Positions 42,285-50,834 of a stretch of DNA of 64,000 bases are shown piece by piece. Position 1 is the stretch's first letter. Every line of letters begins with the position of its first letter. Made by a program: the position numbers and the translations under genes. The notes beneath the pieces are model-generated. The model was not told the origin of the DNA, did no database searches, and saw only the letters and a program-made list of their open reading frames with translations. Source of the DNA: JAHEKO01 sp965212505 (GTDB taxonomy: Bacteria; Acidobacteriota; Thermoanaerobaculia; Multivoradales; JAHEKO01); assembly GCA_965212505.1 (NCBI GenBank), contig OZ243123.1, positions 558,001 to 622,000 of the forward strand, read 5' to 3'.

Positions 42285-43286
42285 ATGCGCTTTCCGCTAC
42301 ACATCACCACCGACACGATCAAACATCAGGTTCGCCAGGCGCTCAAAGGCAACAAGCGCTATCCGTTCGTGCTCATGCTCGAGCCGCTCTACACCTGCAA
42401 TCTGGCCTGCCTGGGCTGTTCCACGGAGCGCTACACGGGGAAGCTCTCCGACCGCGTGCCGGTGGAGACCTGTCTGAAAGCACTCGACGATTGTGGCGCA
42501 CCGATCGTCTCGATCTGCGGCGGCGAGCCGACCGTCTACCCGGAACTCAAGGAGCTCATCGACGGCATTATCGAGCGGAAGCGCCACATCTACCTGTGCA
42601 CGAACGCTCTGCTGATGGACCAGAAGGTCTTCGACGTCATCGAGCCGCACAAGAGGCTGACGATCAACGTGCATCTCGACGGTTTGCGCGAGACCCACGA
42701 CCATGTCTGCGCGCGGGAGGGCGTCTTCGACCAGGCGATCGGGGCGATTCAGGAGGCGAAGCGCCGGGGCTTCCACACCATCACCAATACGACGATCTTC
42801 AAGGAGACCGACATCGACGAGGTGGAGGCGCTGTGCGAACTTTTGACCGGCATGGGCATCGACGGCATGCTGCTCTCGCCCGGTTACCAGTACGCGTCGG
42901 TCGATCGCGACATCTTCCCGACTCGAGAAGACATCGAACGCAAGTTCAAGCGGGTCCTCGCCTTCCAGAAAAAGTTCCGCCTCACCTCGACGCCGATGTT
43001 CCTCGAGTTTGCCGCCGGGCTCCGTGACTACCAGTGCTCGCCTTGGAGCACGGTGACCTTCACGCCCAACGGTTGGAAGCGCCCTTGCTACCTGATCAAC
43101 AAGGGCTACACCTGGGACTGGAAAGAGTTCTGGGAGGATACCGACTGGGAGTACTGGGAGTCGCGTCAGGATCGTCTCTGCCAGAACTGCGCAATGCACT
43201 CCGGCTTCGAGGCGTCTGTGGTCAAAGACCTGCCGAGCAGCCCCAAAGACATGATGCGCATGGCGAGCTGGAACCTGCTCGGCTAG
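42285..43286 (+). CDS. hpnH: adenosyl-hopene transferase HpnH (radical SAM)
   Basis: 333 residues. HpnH attaches the 5'-deoxyadenosyl group to diploptene, giving adenosylhopane, the entry to C35 hopanoids. The iron-sulfur site is Cys38-x3-Cys42-x2-Cys45 in YTCNLACLGC, then SICGGEPT and TINVHLDGLRETHD. The C-terminal CQNCAMHSGFEAS is typical of this family. It follows shc by 4 bp, so cotranscription is near certain. Confidence 0.95.
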   Translation: MRFPLHITTDTIKHQVRQALKGNKRYPFVLMLEPLYTCNLACLGCSTERYTGKLSDRVPVETCLKALDDCGAPIVSICGGEPTVYPELKELIDGIIERKRHIYLCTNALLMDQKVFDVIEPHKRLTINVHLDGLRETHDHVCAREGVFDQAIGAIQEAKRRGFHTITNTTIFKETDIDEVEALCELLTGMGIDGMLLSPGYQYASVDRDIFPTREDIERKFKRVLAFQKKFRLTSTPMFLEFAAGLRDYQCSPWSTVTFTPNGWKRPCYLINKGYTWDWKEFWEDTDWEYWESRQDRLCQNCAMHSGFEASVVKDLPSSPKDMMRMASWNLLG

Positions 43287-43319
43287 GCTGAGCCCACCGC
43301 CGCTTCGAGCGGCCCCTTC

Positions 43320-44327
43320 ATGAAGGTTTTTCTGACCGGTGCATCGGGTTTCGTGGGCAGCCACGTGCGAGACGCCCTGGTCGCTCGAGGCGACCAGGTG
43401 CGGTGTCTCGTGCGCACGACGAGTCCGCGCACGAACCTCGTCACGGACGACGAATGGGTCGAGGGCGATCTGACCGATGCAGACGGTGTCGCGCGGGCGA
43501 TCGACGGCTGTGGGGCGGTCTACCATTGTGCCGCTGACTATCGCCTCTACGTCCCCGACCCCGAAACGATGTACGCCTCGAACGTGGAGGGGACCCGCAA
43601 CGTTCTTCGCGGGGCGCAGCTGGCCGGCGTCGACCGGGTGGTCTACACGAGCTCGGTCGGTGCGCTCGGCCTCCTCGCCGACGGCTCTCCGGCCGACGAG
43701 TCGACACCGGTCACGATCGACGACATGGTCGGGCACTACAAGCGGAGCAAGTACCTCGCCGAGCGGGTCGCGCAGGAGTGGGCGGAGCGCGGTGTTCCGG
43801 TGGTGATCGTCAGTCCGTCGACCCCCATCGGCGATCGCGACGTCAAACCCACCGCAACGGGTCGTGTGATTCTCGACTTCCTCAATCGGCAGACACCCGC
43901 CTTTGTCGACACCGGGCTCAACTGGGTCGACGTGCGAGACGTCGCGCAGGGACACCTGCTTGCCGAGCAGCACGGAGCCCCGGGTGAGTGCTACATCCTC
44001 GGCAACGAGAACCTGAGCCTCGAGGCCATCTTCGGCAAGCTGGCGACGATCACCGGGCTTGCCGCGCCGCGTGTGAAGTTGCCGCACTGGATTCCGCTGG
44101 CGGTAGCGCGCGTCGACACGAGCTGGGCGCGCCTCACCGGTGGCGAGCCGCGAGTACCGCTCGACGGCGTCAAGCTCTCGCGCCACAAGATGTACTTCGA
44201 TTCCACCAAGGCCGTGCGCGAGCTCGGCATTCCGAGAACGCCAGTCGATGACGCTCTCCGGCGTGCGGTCGACTGGTTCGTCGAACACGGCTACGTGACG
44301 CGCGGACCGCTGGCGGACGGTCGATGA
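43320..44327 (+). CDS. hpnA: hopanoid-associated sugar epimerase HpnA
   Basis: 335 residues. An extended SDR: FLTGASGFVGSHV binds NAD(P), with the Tyr-x3-Lys pair in HYKRSKYLAE and TSSVGALG before it. HpnA is encoded with hopanoid genes in many bacteria, but its exact step is not established; it is named a sugar epimerase by homology. The next gene, hpnG, overlaps its stop by 4 bp. Confidence 0.9.
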   Translation: MKVFLTGASGFVGSHVRDALVARGDQVRCLVRTTSPRTNLVTDDEWVEGDLTDADGVARAIDGCGAVYHCAADYRLYVPDPETMYASNVEGTRNVLRGAQLAGVDRVVYTSSVGALGLLADGSPADESTPVTIDDMVGHYKRSKYLAERVAQEWAERGVPVVIVSPSTPIGDRDVKPTATGRVILDFLNRQTPAFVDTGLNWVDVRDVAQGHLLAEQHGAPGECYILGNENLSLEAIFGKLATITGLAAPRVKLPHWIPLAVARVDTSWARLTGGEPRVPLDGVKLSRHKMYFDSTKAVRELGIPRTPVDDALRRAVDWFVEHGYVTRGPLADGR

Positions 44328-45031
44328 TTGGCATGGTGGCGGCACAGCGCGAGGAGACGAGGGCGCTCGAGGCCCGACTCGAAGGCCGAGAGCAAGCTCC
44401 GGCCGGTTGGACCACGGGACGACTCGGCGGTCGGCCGATCGCTCTCCTGGTGACCGGCGAGGGGCTCGAGATGGGGCGTCGGGGCGCCGAACGGCTGCTG
44501 GCGACCGTCGAGGTCGAGGCCCTGGTGGGCCTCGGCGTTGCCGGCGGACTCACACCGGACCTCGACGTGGGCGACGTGTTGATCGGCGAGCGGGTTCTCT
44601 CGCCGGACGGTGGCGAGCTGGTCGCGCCCGATCGGTCGACCTTTGAAGCCGACGACGAGGCGCTCCGTGGGACGCTGGTCACCTCGGAGCGGATCGCGAC
44701 CACCGCCGACGCGAAGCGGAGCCTCGCCGCGCGGCTGGAACTCGAGCAGCTGGCGGCCGTCGATCTCGAGTCGTCAGCCTGGGCCGCAGCCGCCGAGGCC
44801 GCCGGTCGACCCTGGGTGATCGCGCGCGCGATCAGCGATCCGGCGGGGGAGGATCTGCCGCTCGACTTCGAGCGCTTCCGGGGTCGAGACGGCCGCATCT
44901 CCAGAGCACGGCTGGCAGCGTATGTCGTGACCCGGCCGCATTTGGTGCCGAAGCTCAATCGGCTGCGCCGCCGGGTCGAGGAGTGTGCGATGCAACTTGC
45001 CGATCTCGTGGAGAGGATCGTTCGATGCTGA
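44324..45031 (+). CDS. hpnG: adenosylhopane nucleosidase/phosphorylase HpnG
   Basis: 235 residues. HpnG removes adenine from adenosylhopane, leading to ribosylhopane. The PNP/MTAN-fold core is VGLGVAGGLTPDLDVGDVLI, with the base/ribose pocket VDLESSAWAAAAEAAGRPW and the catalytic Asp region in VIARAISDPAGEDLPLDF. Overlaps hpnA by 4 bp and the alkaline-phosphatase-like gene by 7 bp, a tightly coupled block. Confidence 0.9.
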   Translation: MIGMVAAQREETRALEARLEGREQAPAGWTTGRLGGRPIALLVTGEGLEMGRRGAERLLATVEVEALVGLGVAGGLTPDLDVGDVLIGERVLSPDGGELVAPDRSTFEADDEALRGTLVTSERIATTADAKRSLAARLELEQLAAVDLESSAWAAAAEAAGRPWVIARAISDPAGEDLPLDFERFRGRDGRISRARLAAYVVTRPHLVPKLNRLRRRVEECAMQLADLVERIVRC

Positions 45032-46356
45032 GAGCCTCCGTCCTCCTGGGCCTCGCGAGTCTGCTCCTGCCTGGCGCCGCCGCTGCGGGCGAGCCGCGCA
45101 GTCTCGTCGTGGTTCTCGATGCCGTGCCCTTCGGTGCGGTCGACGAGTTGCTGGCGTCGGACGAGCGGCTCTTCGAGGGTTTCCAGCCGGTGCAGCCCCT
45201 GGTCAGCTCCTTCCCCTCGTCGACCAGCGTCGCCATGGTGGGGCTCTTGGAGCCGTTCGACCTGCCTCGCTCACCTGGCTACGAGGCTCGCTTCTTCGAC
45301 TGGAGCCGCCGCGAGGTTCGGGGCGGCGGGTTGATCAGCTTCTTCCGCATCGAGTTCGCCTGGCGGAAGTTCTTCGACTGGAGTCGCAAGGGGGTGGTGC
45401 GGAGCGCCTTCGGTGGTCTGCGCCCGGTCAAGACCAGCGGTACGCGGGTCGAGCGAGCGGTCGAGGCGTTCTTCGACTCGTCAGCGAATCCGTACTTTGT
45501 CTACCTGGAGACCACTGACCTCGCGGCCCATCTCAAGGGGCCGTCTCGATTGGGCGAGGTGCTCGTCCGGTTGGATGCCGCTCTGCTCCACGCACGCCGA
45601 CGCCATCCGGAGGTGGACTTCCGCACGGTGGTGCTGTCCGACCATGGTGTCGCCGGGGACGGGGGCCGGCTGGTGAACGCGCTCGCCGAGGTCCGGCAGG
45701 CGGCACGCTCGAAAGGCTTCGAGCTAGGCTCACAGCTGCGGGAGGACGGTGATCTCGTGCTGACGCCGTTTGGGCTGGTGTCGAGCTTCGAGGCCTACGC
45801 GGGGGAGGGCCGGGTCGAGGCGGTGAGCTCGGCGCTGGTCGGCGCTCGCGGTGTCGACCTCTGCGTCTACCGGAGCGGAGACGTGGTGGTGGTCGAGGGG
45901 AAGGACGGCCGTGCGCGGATCGAGGGCTGGGCCTACCACCGCGAGACGGCCGATCCGTTGGGGTATCTACCGGTGGTCGAGCGCCTCGAACGGAGTGGCT
46001 CCGCCCCCGATGGAGATTCTTGGCTCGAGGAGACCGCCGACCATGCGTATCCGGACGCCCTGCATCGAGCTCGACGCGCGTTCGACCTCGTCGAGAACCC
46101 GGCGTCGGTGGTCTGCTCGCTGGAAGCGGGCTTCATCTACGGTCGCACGTCGACGGAGTGGCTGGCGCGGGTGACCGGCTCGACGGTCCGGTGGACACAC
46201 GGAGCGCTCTCGCGTGAGGCGACGCTCGGATTTGTACTGACGGACGACGAGCGCTTCCCTGGTGGAGCGCTCCGTTTCGACCGTGCTCTGGCACCCCTTG
46301 CAGCGGCTTCTGCGCCGCCGCCGCGCGATAAGATGACTCGGATCCGCCGGCCATGA
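45025..46356 (+). CDS. alkaline-phosphatase-superfamily hydrolase in the hopanoid operon
   Basis: 443 residues from ATG 45025, which begins a signal peptide (LLPGAAAAGEP) and overlaps hpnG. The superfamily metal site is sketched by Asp32 (VVVLDAVPFG), a nucleophile candidate Ser66 or Thr67 (FPSSTSVAMVG), Asp165 and His169 (ETTDLAAHLKG), and Asp206-His207 (VVLSDHGVAG). This is the type I phosphodiesterase/phosphatase pattern. No named hopanoid gene matches it. The position directly after hpnG, whose reaction may leave a phosphorylated ribosyl lipid, makes a lipid or headgroup phosphatase plausible. The export signal complicates that reading. It overlaps the prenyl synthase start by 4 bp. Confidence 0.72.
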   Translation: MLRASVLLGLASLLLPGAAAAGEPRSLVVVLDAVPFGAVDELLASDERLFEGFQPVQPLVSSFPSSTSVAMVGLLEPFDLPRSPGYEARFFDWSRREVRGGGLISFFRIEFAWRKFFDWSRKGVVRSAFGGLRPVKTSGTRVERAVEAFFDSSANPYFVYLETTDLAAHLKGPSRLGEVLVRLDAALLHARRRHPEVDFRTVVLSDHGVAGDGGRLVNALAEVRQAARSKGFELGSQLREDGDLVLTPFGLVSSFEAYAGEGRVEAVSSALVGARGVDLCVYRSGDVVVVEGKDGRARIEGWAYHRETADPLGYLPVVERLERSGSAPDGDSWLEETADHAYPDALHRARRAFDLVENPASVVCSLEAGFIYGRTSTEWLARVTGSTVRWTHGALSREATLGFVLTDDERFPGGALRFDRALAPLAAASAPPPRDKMTRIRRP

Positions 46357-47474
46357 CCTCGGACGGGAGCGCCTTGCAGACACCCACTTTGAACACGCCG
46401 ACGCCGGCCTTTCGTGAGCAGCTCGACGCCTTTCGCGAAGGGCTCGAACGTGATCTCGGCGACTGGCTCGAAACGAAACACGCCGAGCTGACCGCTGAAG
46501 CCGCGGACACCCGCGAACTACTCACCCACCTCGAGGAGTATGTCGGGCGCGGCGGCAAGCGCCTCCGGCCGGCGCTTCTGTTCCACGCGTACCGGGCGTG
46601 CGGTGGGTCGCGTCGCACGGCGGCGCTGCCGGCGTCGCTCGCCGTAGAGCTGCTCCACACCTACCTTTTGATTCATGACGACATCATGGATCGGGCCGCA
46701 ACTCGGCGGGGCAAGCCGACCGCGCACCTGATTTTCCGGGATCATCATCGAGCGTCGGGTTGGCAGGGCAACTCGGATCATCACGGCGAGTCGGCTGCGA
46801 TCCTCCTCGGCGACCTGGCGCACTGCTACGCCGACGAGCTGTTCGCCGAGTCGGTGGCGCGACTCGAGGGCGACTCGGAACGCCTGCGCCGCTGCTACGC
46901 GACGATGTGTCAGGAGGTCATCACCGGTCAGTACCTGGAGTTCACCGCCGCGCAGCGAGCGAACCTGACCGAAGAGGACCTGCTGCAGGTGTTGCGGATG
47001 AAGTCGGGTCGCTACAGCGTGGAGCGGCCTATCCAACTGGGTGCGCTGCTCGCAGGCGCCGCGGAGCCGGTGTTTGCCGGCCTCTCCGAGTTTGGCCTCC
47101 TGGTCGGCGAGGCCTTTCAGCTTCACGACGACCTTCTGGGGATGTTCGGAGACACGTCGAGCGTCGGCAAGTCGGTGGGCGGCGATCTGATCGAGGGCAA
47201 GTTCACGCTACTGGTTCACTACGCACTCGAGTCGGCCGACCCGGCGGAGGCCGCCCTCCTGCGCGCCGCGCTCGGCAACGCCGAACTCGCTTCGGCCGAG
47301 GTGGAGGCAGCGACGGACGTGATTCGCGCGAGCGGCGCCGAGCGCCGAGTGAGGGAGATGGTCGAGGAACGGCACCGCCATGCGGCGGCGATTCTCGACC
47401 ATCTAGAGCTCGAGGCCGAGGGCAAGCGGTTCCTGGCCGGCGTCGTCGACTACCTGGGAGAGCGCACGCTATGA
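46353..47474 (+). CDS. short-chain (farnesyl/geranylgeranyl) diphosphate synthase
   Basis: 373 residues, slightly long owing to an N-terminal extension. Both aspartate-rich motifs are present: first DDIMD (109-113, in LLIHDDIMDRAATRRGKPTAH), second in FQLHDDLLGMFGD. The unexpanded DDxxD and Tyr at position -5 suggest a C15-C20 product, which suits supply of farnesyl diphosphate to the squalene synthase downstream. The start overlaps the phosphatase-like gene and the stop overlaps idi2, both by 4 bp. Confidence 0.92.
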   Translation: MTSDGSALQTPTLNTPTPAFREQLDAFREGLERDLGDWLETKHAELTAEAADTRELLTHLEEYVGRGGKRLRPALLFHAYRACGGSRRTAALPASLAVELLHTYLLIHDDIMDRAATRRGKPTAHLIFRDHHRASGWQGNSDHHGESAAILLGDLAHCYADELFAESVARLEGDSERLRRCYATMCQEVITGQYLEFTAAQRANLTEEDLLQVLRMKSGRYSVERPIQLGALLAGAAEPVFAGLSEFGLLVGEAFQLHDDLLGMFGDTSSVGKSVGGDLIEGKFTLLVHYALESADPAEAALLRAALGNAELASAEVEAATDVIRASGAERRVREMVEERHRHAAAILDHLELEAEGKRFLAGVVDYLGERTL

Positions 47475-48493
47475 GTACTGTCGAGACCGAGCGCGACCGC
47501 AAAGCGGAGCACATCGATCTGGCGCTCGACGAGCGCATCCAGCTGCGTGCGAACTTCTTCGAGGAGTACTACTTCGATCACGAGGCGCTACCCGAGATCG
47601 ACATCGCCGAGGTCGACGTGGCGGTCGACTTCCTCGGCAAGCGGCTCGCGGCGCCCCTCTTGATCTCGTGTATGACCGGCGGAACCGATGACGCGAAGCG
47701 CATCAATCGCAACCTGGCCATCGCGGCCGAGCGTTGCGGCATTGCGCTCGGGGTCGGCTCGCAGCGCAAGGCGATCGAAGACCCGGCGACTGTGGAGAGC
47801 TTCCAGGTTCGCGACGTCGCGCCGACCGCACCGCTACTCGCCAACCTCGGCGCGGTGCAGCTCAACTATGGTTTTGGCATCGACGAGTGCCGTGCGGCGG
47901 TGGAGATGATCGACGCCGATGCACTCGTCTTCCACCTGAATCCGCTGCAGGAGGCGCTTCAGCCGGAAGGCCAATGTGATTTCCGCAATCTGATCGAACA
48001 GATGGGAGCCATCGCCCAGGAACTCGAGGTGCCAGTGATCGCCAAGGAGATCGGTTGCGGCATCGCGGGTGACACCGCGCGCCGCCTACGCGACGTTGGG
48101 ATCGAGATCGTCGACACCGCCGGCCTCGGGGGCACCAGTTGGGCGCGGATCGAAGCGAGCCGCGCCTCCGATCTCGAGATCGGCGAGCTCTTCGCCAACT
48201 GGGGAGTTGCCACGCCGCGCTCGATTCGAGAGCTTCGAAAGGCCGGCGGGATGACGATCATCGGCAGCGGCGGCGTTCGCTCCGGGCTCGACGTCGCCAA
48301 GGCGATTGCGCTCGGTGCCGATCTGGTCGGACTGGCGCAGCCCTTTCTCGAGGCCGCCATCGAGAGCGCCGACCGTGCCGTGGAGACCTGCGAGCGCAAG
48401 GTGCGCGAGCTACGTATCGCGATGTTCTGCGTCGGCGCGATCGACGTGGCCGCCCTGCAGCAGGTCGAGCTGCGTCGACGCTCCGGAGGATGA
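47471..48493 (+). CDS. fni: type 2 isopentenyl-diphosphate delta-isomerase
   Basis: 340 residues. A FMN/NADPH-dependent TIM barrel that interconverts IPP and DMAPP. Motifs: RKAEHIDLAL at the start, APLLISCMTGGTDDAKRINR, GIALGVGSQRKAIEDP, FHLNPLQEALQPEG, PVIAKEIGCGI and IIGSGGVRSGLDVAKAIALGAD (FMN phosphate). Type 2 enzymes are typical of mevalonate-pathway organisms. The ATG overlaps the previous stop; hmgR follows 5 bp after. Confidence 0.95.
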   Translation: MSTVETERDRKAEHIDLALDERIQLRANFFEEYYFDHEALPEIDIAEVDVAVDFLGKRLAAPLLISCMTGGTDDAKRINRNLAIAAERCGIALGVGSQRKAIEDPATVESFQVRDVAPTAPLLANLGAVQLNYGFGIDECRAAVEMIDADALVFHLNPLQEALQPEGQCDFRNLIEQMGAIAQELEVPVIAKEIGCGIAGDTARRLRDVGIEIVDTAGLGGTSWARIEASRASDLEIGELFANWGVATPRSIRELRKAGGMTIIGSGGVRSGLDVAKAIALGADLVGLAQPFLEAAIESADRAVETCERKVRELRIAMFCVGAIDVAALQQVELRRRSGG

Positions 48494-48498
48494 GACGG

Positions 48499-49761
48499 AT
48501 GGATCCGATCAACGACACTTCGAACGATCTCGACGCGCTGGTCGACGACCTGGTCACCGGGCGCCGTCGCTTTCACGAGCTCAAGTCCCTGTCGCCGGAA
48601 GATGCGGCGACCGTGCGTCGGCGCACGCTGTCGAAGCTCAAGGAGGCCGACCTCGAGCACATCGGCCACTACTCGCTCGATGCCGAGCGAGCGTCGACCC
48701 GACACTGCGAGAACTTCATGGGTGTCGCTCAGGTGCCGATGGGAATCACCGGGCCGATCAAGATTCAGGGCGAGCACGTCGACAGTGACGAAGAGGTCTA
48801 CGTTCCGCTCGCCACGACCGAAGGGGCGCTGATCGCGAGCATCAGCCGAGGTTGTCGGGCGCTGCGCGAGGCCGGTGGAGCCGTGGTGCGGGTCGACGAC
48901 GTGGGCATGACGCGTGCGCCGGTCTTCCGGACTTCGGGGATCGAGGAGACCCGTCGCTTCCTGGACTGGATCGAGGAGCACAGGGAGAGGATCCGCGAGG
49001 TCGTCGAAGGTACGAGCCGATTCCTGAAACTTCAGGACATCCGGCCGCAGACGTTCGGTTCGTCGGTCTATTTGCGCTTCAAGTTCAGCTCGGGGGACGC
49101 CATGGGTATGAACATGGCGACGATCGCGTGCGATCGGGCGGTGCGAGGGCTGATCGAGCCCGAAACCGGCGTCACCTGTGTTGCGCTCTCGGGGAACTTC
49201 TGCGTCGACAAGAAGCCGTCCGCCGTCAACTTCATCGAGGGCCGGGGCAAGCGCGTCTTTGCTGAGGTGGTTTTGGACGAGCAGGTGCTTCGCACCTGTC
49301 TCAAGACCAACGCCGGCTCGATGCTCGAGGTGCAGTACCGCAAGAACATGCTGGGCTCGATCGCCGCCGGTGCGATGGGTTTCAACGCCCACTACGCCAA
49401 CGTGCTCGCAGCCTTCTTCATCGCGACCGGCCAGGACCTCGCGCAGGTTGCGGAGGGGGCGATGGGTGTCACCTGTGTCGAGGCGCGGGGGCCGGAGGGT
49501 CTCTACTTCTCGGTCTTCATGCCCGATCTGCCGTTGGGTGCGGTCGGTGGAGGCACCTCGCTCGCGACGCAGCGCGAGGCGCTCGACGTCCTCGGAATCT
49601 CTCCGCGCGACGACCAACCCGGCTGGGCGTCGATGCGCATGGCGGAGATCATCGGCGCGACCGTTCTCGCCGGAGAGCTGTCGCTGATGGCCGCATTCAC
49701 CTCCGGCGATCTCGCGCGGGCCCACGAGCGCCTCGGCCGAGGCCGCTCCGAAGCGACTTGA
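48499..49761 (+). CDS. hmgR: HMG-CoA reductase, class I-like
   Basis: 420 residues from ATG 48499 with GGAGGA upstream (an ATG at 48490 overlapping the idi stop is in frame). It reduces HMG-CoA to mevalonate. Class I features: ENFMGVAQVPMGITGP, catalytic Glu in TTEGALIASISRGC, Asp in SGDAMGMNM, Lys in FCVDKKPSAVNF, and the C-terminal His in RAHERLGRGR. Many bacterial HMGRs are class II; the class I sequence suggests an archaeal-type origin. The stop overlaps the TTG of mvk. Confidence 0.94.
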   Translation: MDPINDTSNDLDALVDDLVTGRRRFHELKSLSPEDAATVRRRTLSKLKEADLEHIGHYSLDAERASTRHCENFMGVAQVPMGITGPIKIQGEHVDSDEEVYVPLATTEGALIASISRGCRALREAGGAVVRVDDVGMTRAPVFRTSGIEETRRFLDWIEEHRERIREVVEGTSRFLKLQDIRPQTFGSSVYLRFKFSSGDAMGMNMATIACDRAVRGLIEPETGVTCVALSGNFCVDKKPSAVNFIEGRGKRVFAEVVLDEQVLRTCLKTNAGSMLEVQYRKNMLGSIAAGAMGFNAHYANVLAAFFIATGQDLAQVAEGAMGVTCVEARGPEGLYFSVFMPDLPLGAVGGGTSLATQREALDVLGISPRDDQPGWASMRMAEIIGATVLAGELSLMAAFTSGDLARAHERLGRGRSEAT

Positions 49762-50834
49762 CGCGTGCCATCGCCTCGGTCCCCGGCAAGCTGATCTTGA
49801 TGGGGGAGCACGCCGCGGTCTACGGCCGGCCCGTCCTCGTGGCGACGATCGGTTTGGGAGTGGTCGTGCGAGCGGAGCGTCGAGAGGGTGCCGGCGTCGA
49901 TCTCGATCTACGCGACCTTCGTCACCGCGAACGCGCCGGCTGGGCGGACGTCGTGGAGACGGCGGCACGAGCTCGCGCGGCGTGGACGGAGTACGCAGAG
50001 TCTCCGACGCCTGGGCGTTTTGCGGCGCTCGCCAGCTCGGATCCGGCTCGGTTGGTCAAGGTCGCGCTCGGTGAGGCGGCGAAAGAGGCGGGGCGCGACG
50101 AGTTGCCTGGGCTGGCGATCTCGGTTCACTCCGAACTGCCGGTCGGGTCGGGGTTTGGGAGCTCGGCGGCCGTTGCCGTCGGGGTTCTCGCGGCGTCGCT
50201 GGCTGTTCTCGAGGTCTCGACCGATCGGGCTTCTCTCGACCGTCTCGCGCTCGAGGTCGAGCGACGTCAGCACGGAACCCCTTCCGGAGCGGATCACAAG
50301 ACGGTCCTCCGCGGAGGCGTACTCCAGATGACGAGAGAGGGGGGTGCCCTGAAGGTCGATTCGATCGCGGTGGCGCCCGGAGTGCTCGAGCGTTTCCAGG
50401 TATTGCACACAGGTGTCCCCGAGGCGAGTACCGGTGAGGTTGTGGCCACGGTGCGGGCGCTGCGCGGTCGCGATCCGGTCGGATTCGAGCACCGACTCGA
50501 CACGATGGCCGAGATCGTGGTCTCCTTTGCGCGGCGACTCGTGGAAGAGTCGCCCGACTGGGAACAAATGGCGAGTCTGATGGTCGACTACGAACGGTGT
50601 CTCGAGGAGATCGGCGTCGTGCCGCCGGCTGTTGCGCGGGCGATCACCGCGGCGCGCAGCTCTGGGCTCGCGGCCAAGATCTCCGGCGCCGGCGGTTTGT
50701 CGGACGCGGGCGCGGGCTCACTGCTCGTGCTCGACCCTTCCGGCGAAGCCCGACTGCCGGAGTCGCTGGCGGACTACGCGCACTACCCGGCGCCGCTGGG
50801 GGTTGCCGGCCTGTCGGTCGAGGTCTCGCCATGA
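49758..50834 (+). CDS. mvk: mevalonate kinase
   Basis: 358 residues from a TTG that overlaps the hmgR stop (TTGA). The GHMP-kinase fold is clear: SVPGKLILMGEHAAVYGRP at the start, the phosphate loop ELPVGSGFGSSAAVAVG, the base-binding QHGTPSGADHKT with catalytic Asp, and KISGAGG. It gives mevalonate-5-phosphate. No phosphomevalonate kinase homologue follows, which matters for how the next two genes are read. Confidence 0.93.
   Translation: MTRAIASVPGKLILMGEHAAVYGRPVLVATIGLGVVVRAERREGAGVDLDLRDLRHRERAGWADVVETAARARAAWTEYAESPTPGRFAALASSDPARLVKVALGEAAKEAGRDELPGLAISVHSELPVGSGFGSSAAVAVGVLAASLAVLEVSTDRASLDRLALEVERRQHGTPSGADHKTVLRGGVLQMTREGGALKVDSIAVAPGVLERFQVLHTGVPEASTGEVVATVRALRGRDPVGFEHRLDTMAEIVVSFARRLVEESPDWEQMASLMVDYERCLEEIGVVPPAVARAITAARSSGLAAKISGAGGLSDAGAGSLLVLDPSGEARLPESLADYAHYPAPLGVAGLSVEVSP

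Noticed and set aside
40115..44345. Long minus-strand open frames opposite shc, hpnH and hpnA
   Set aside because: The plus strand encodes well-conserved enzymes; the antisense text has no family features.
47959..49968. Minus-strand open frame opposite idi2 and hmgR
   Set aside because: Same reasoning: a shadow of conserved plus-strand genes with an Arg/Pro-rich translation.
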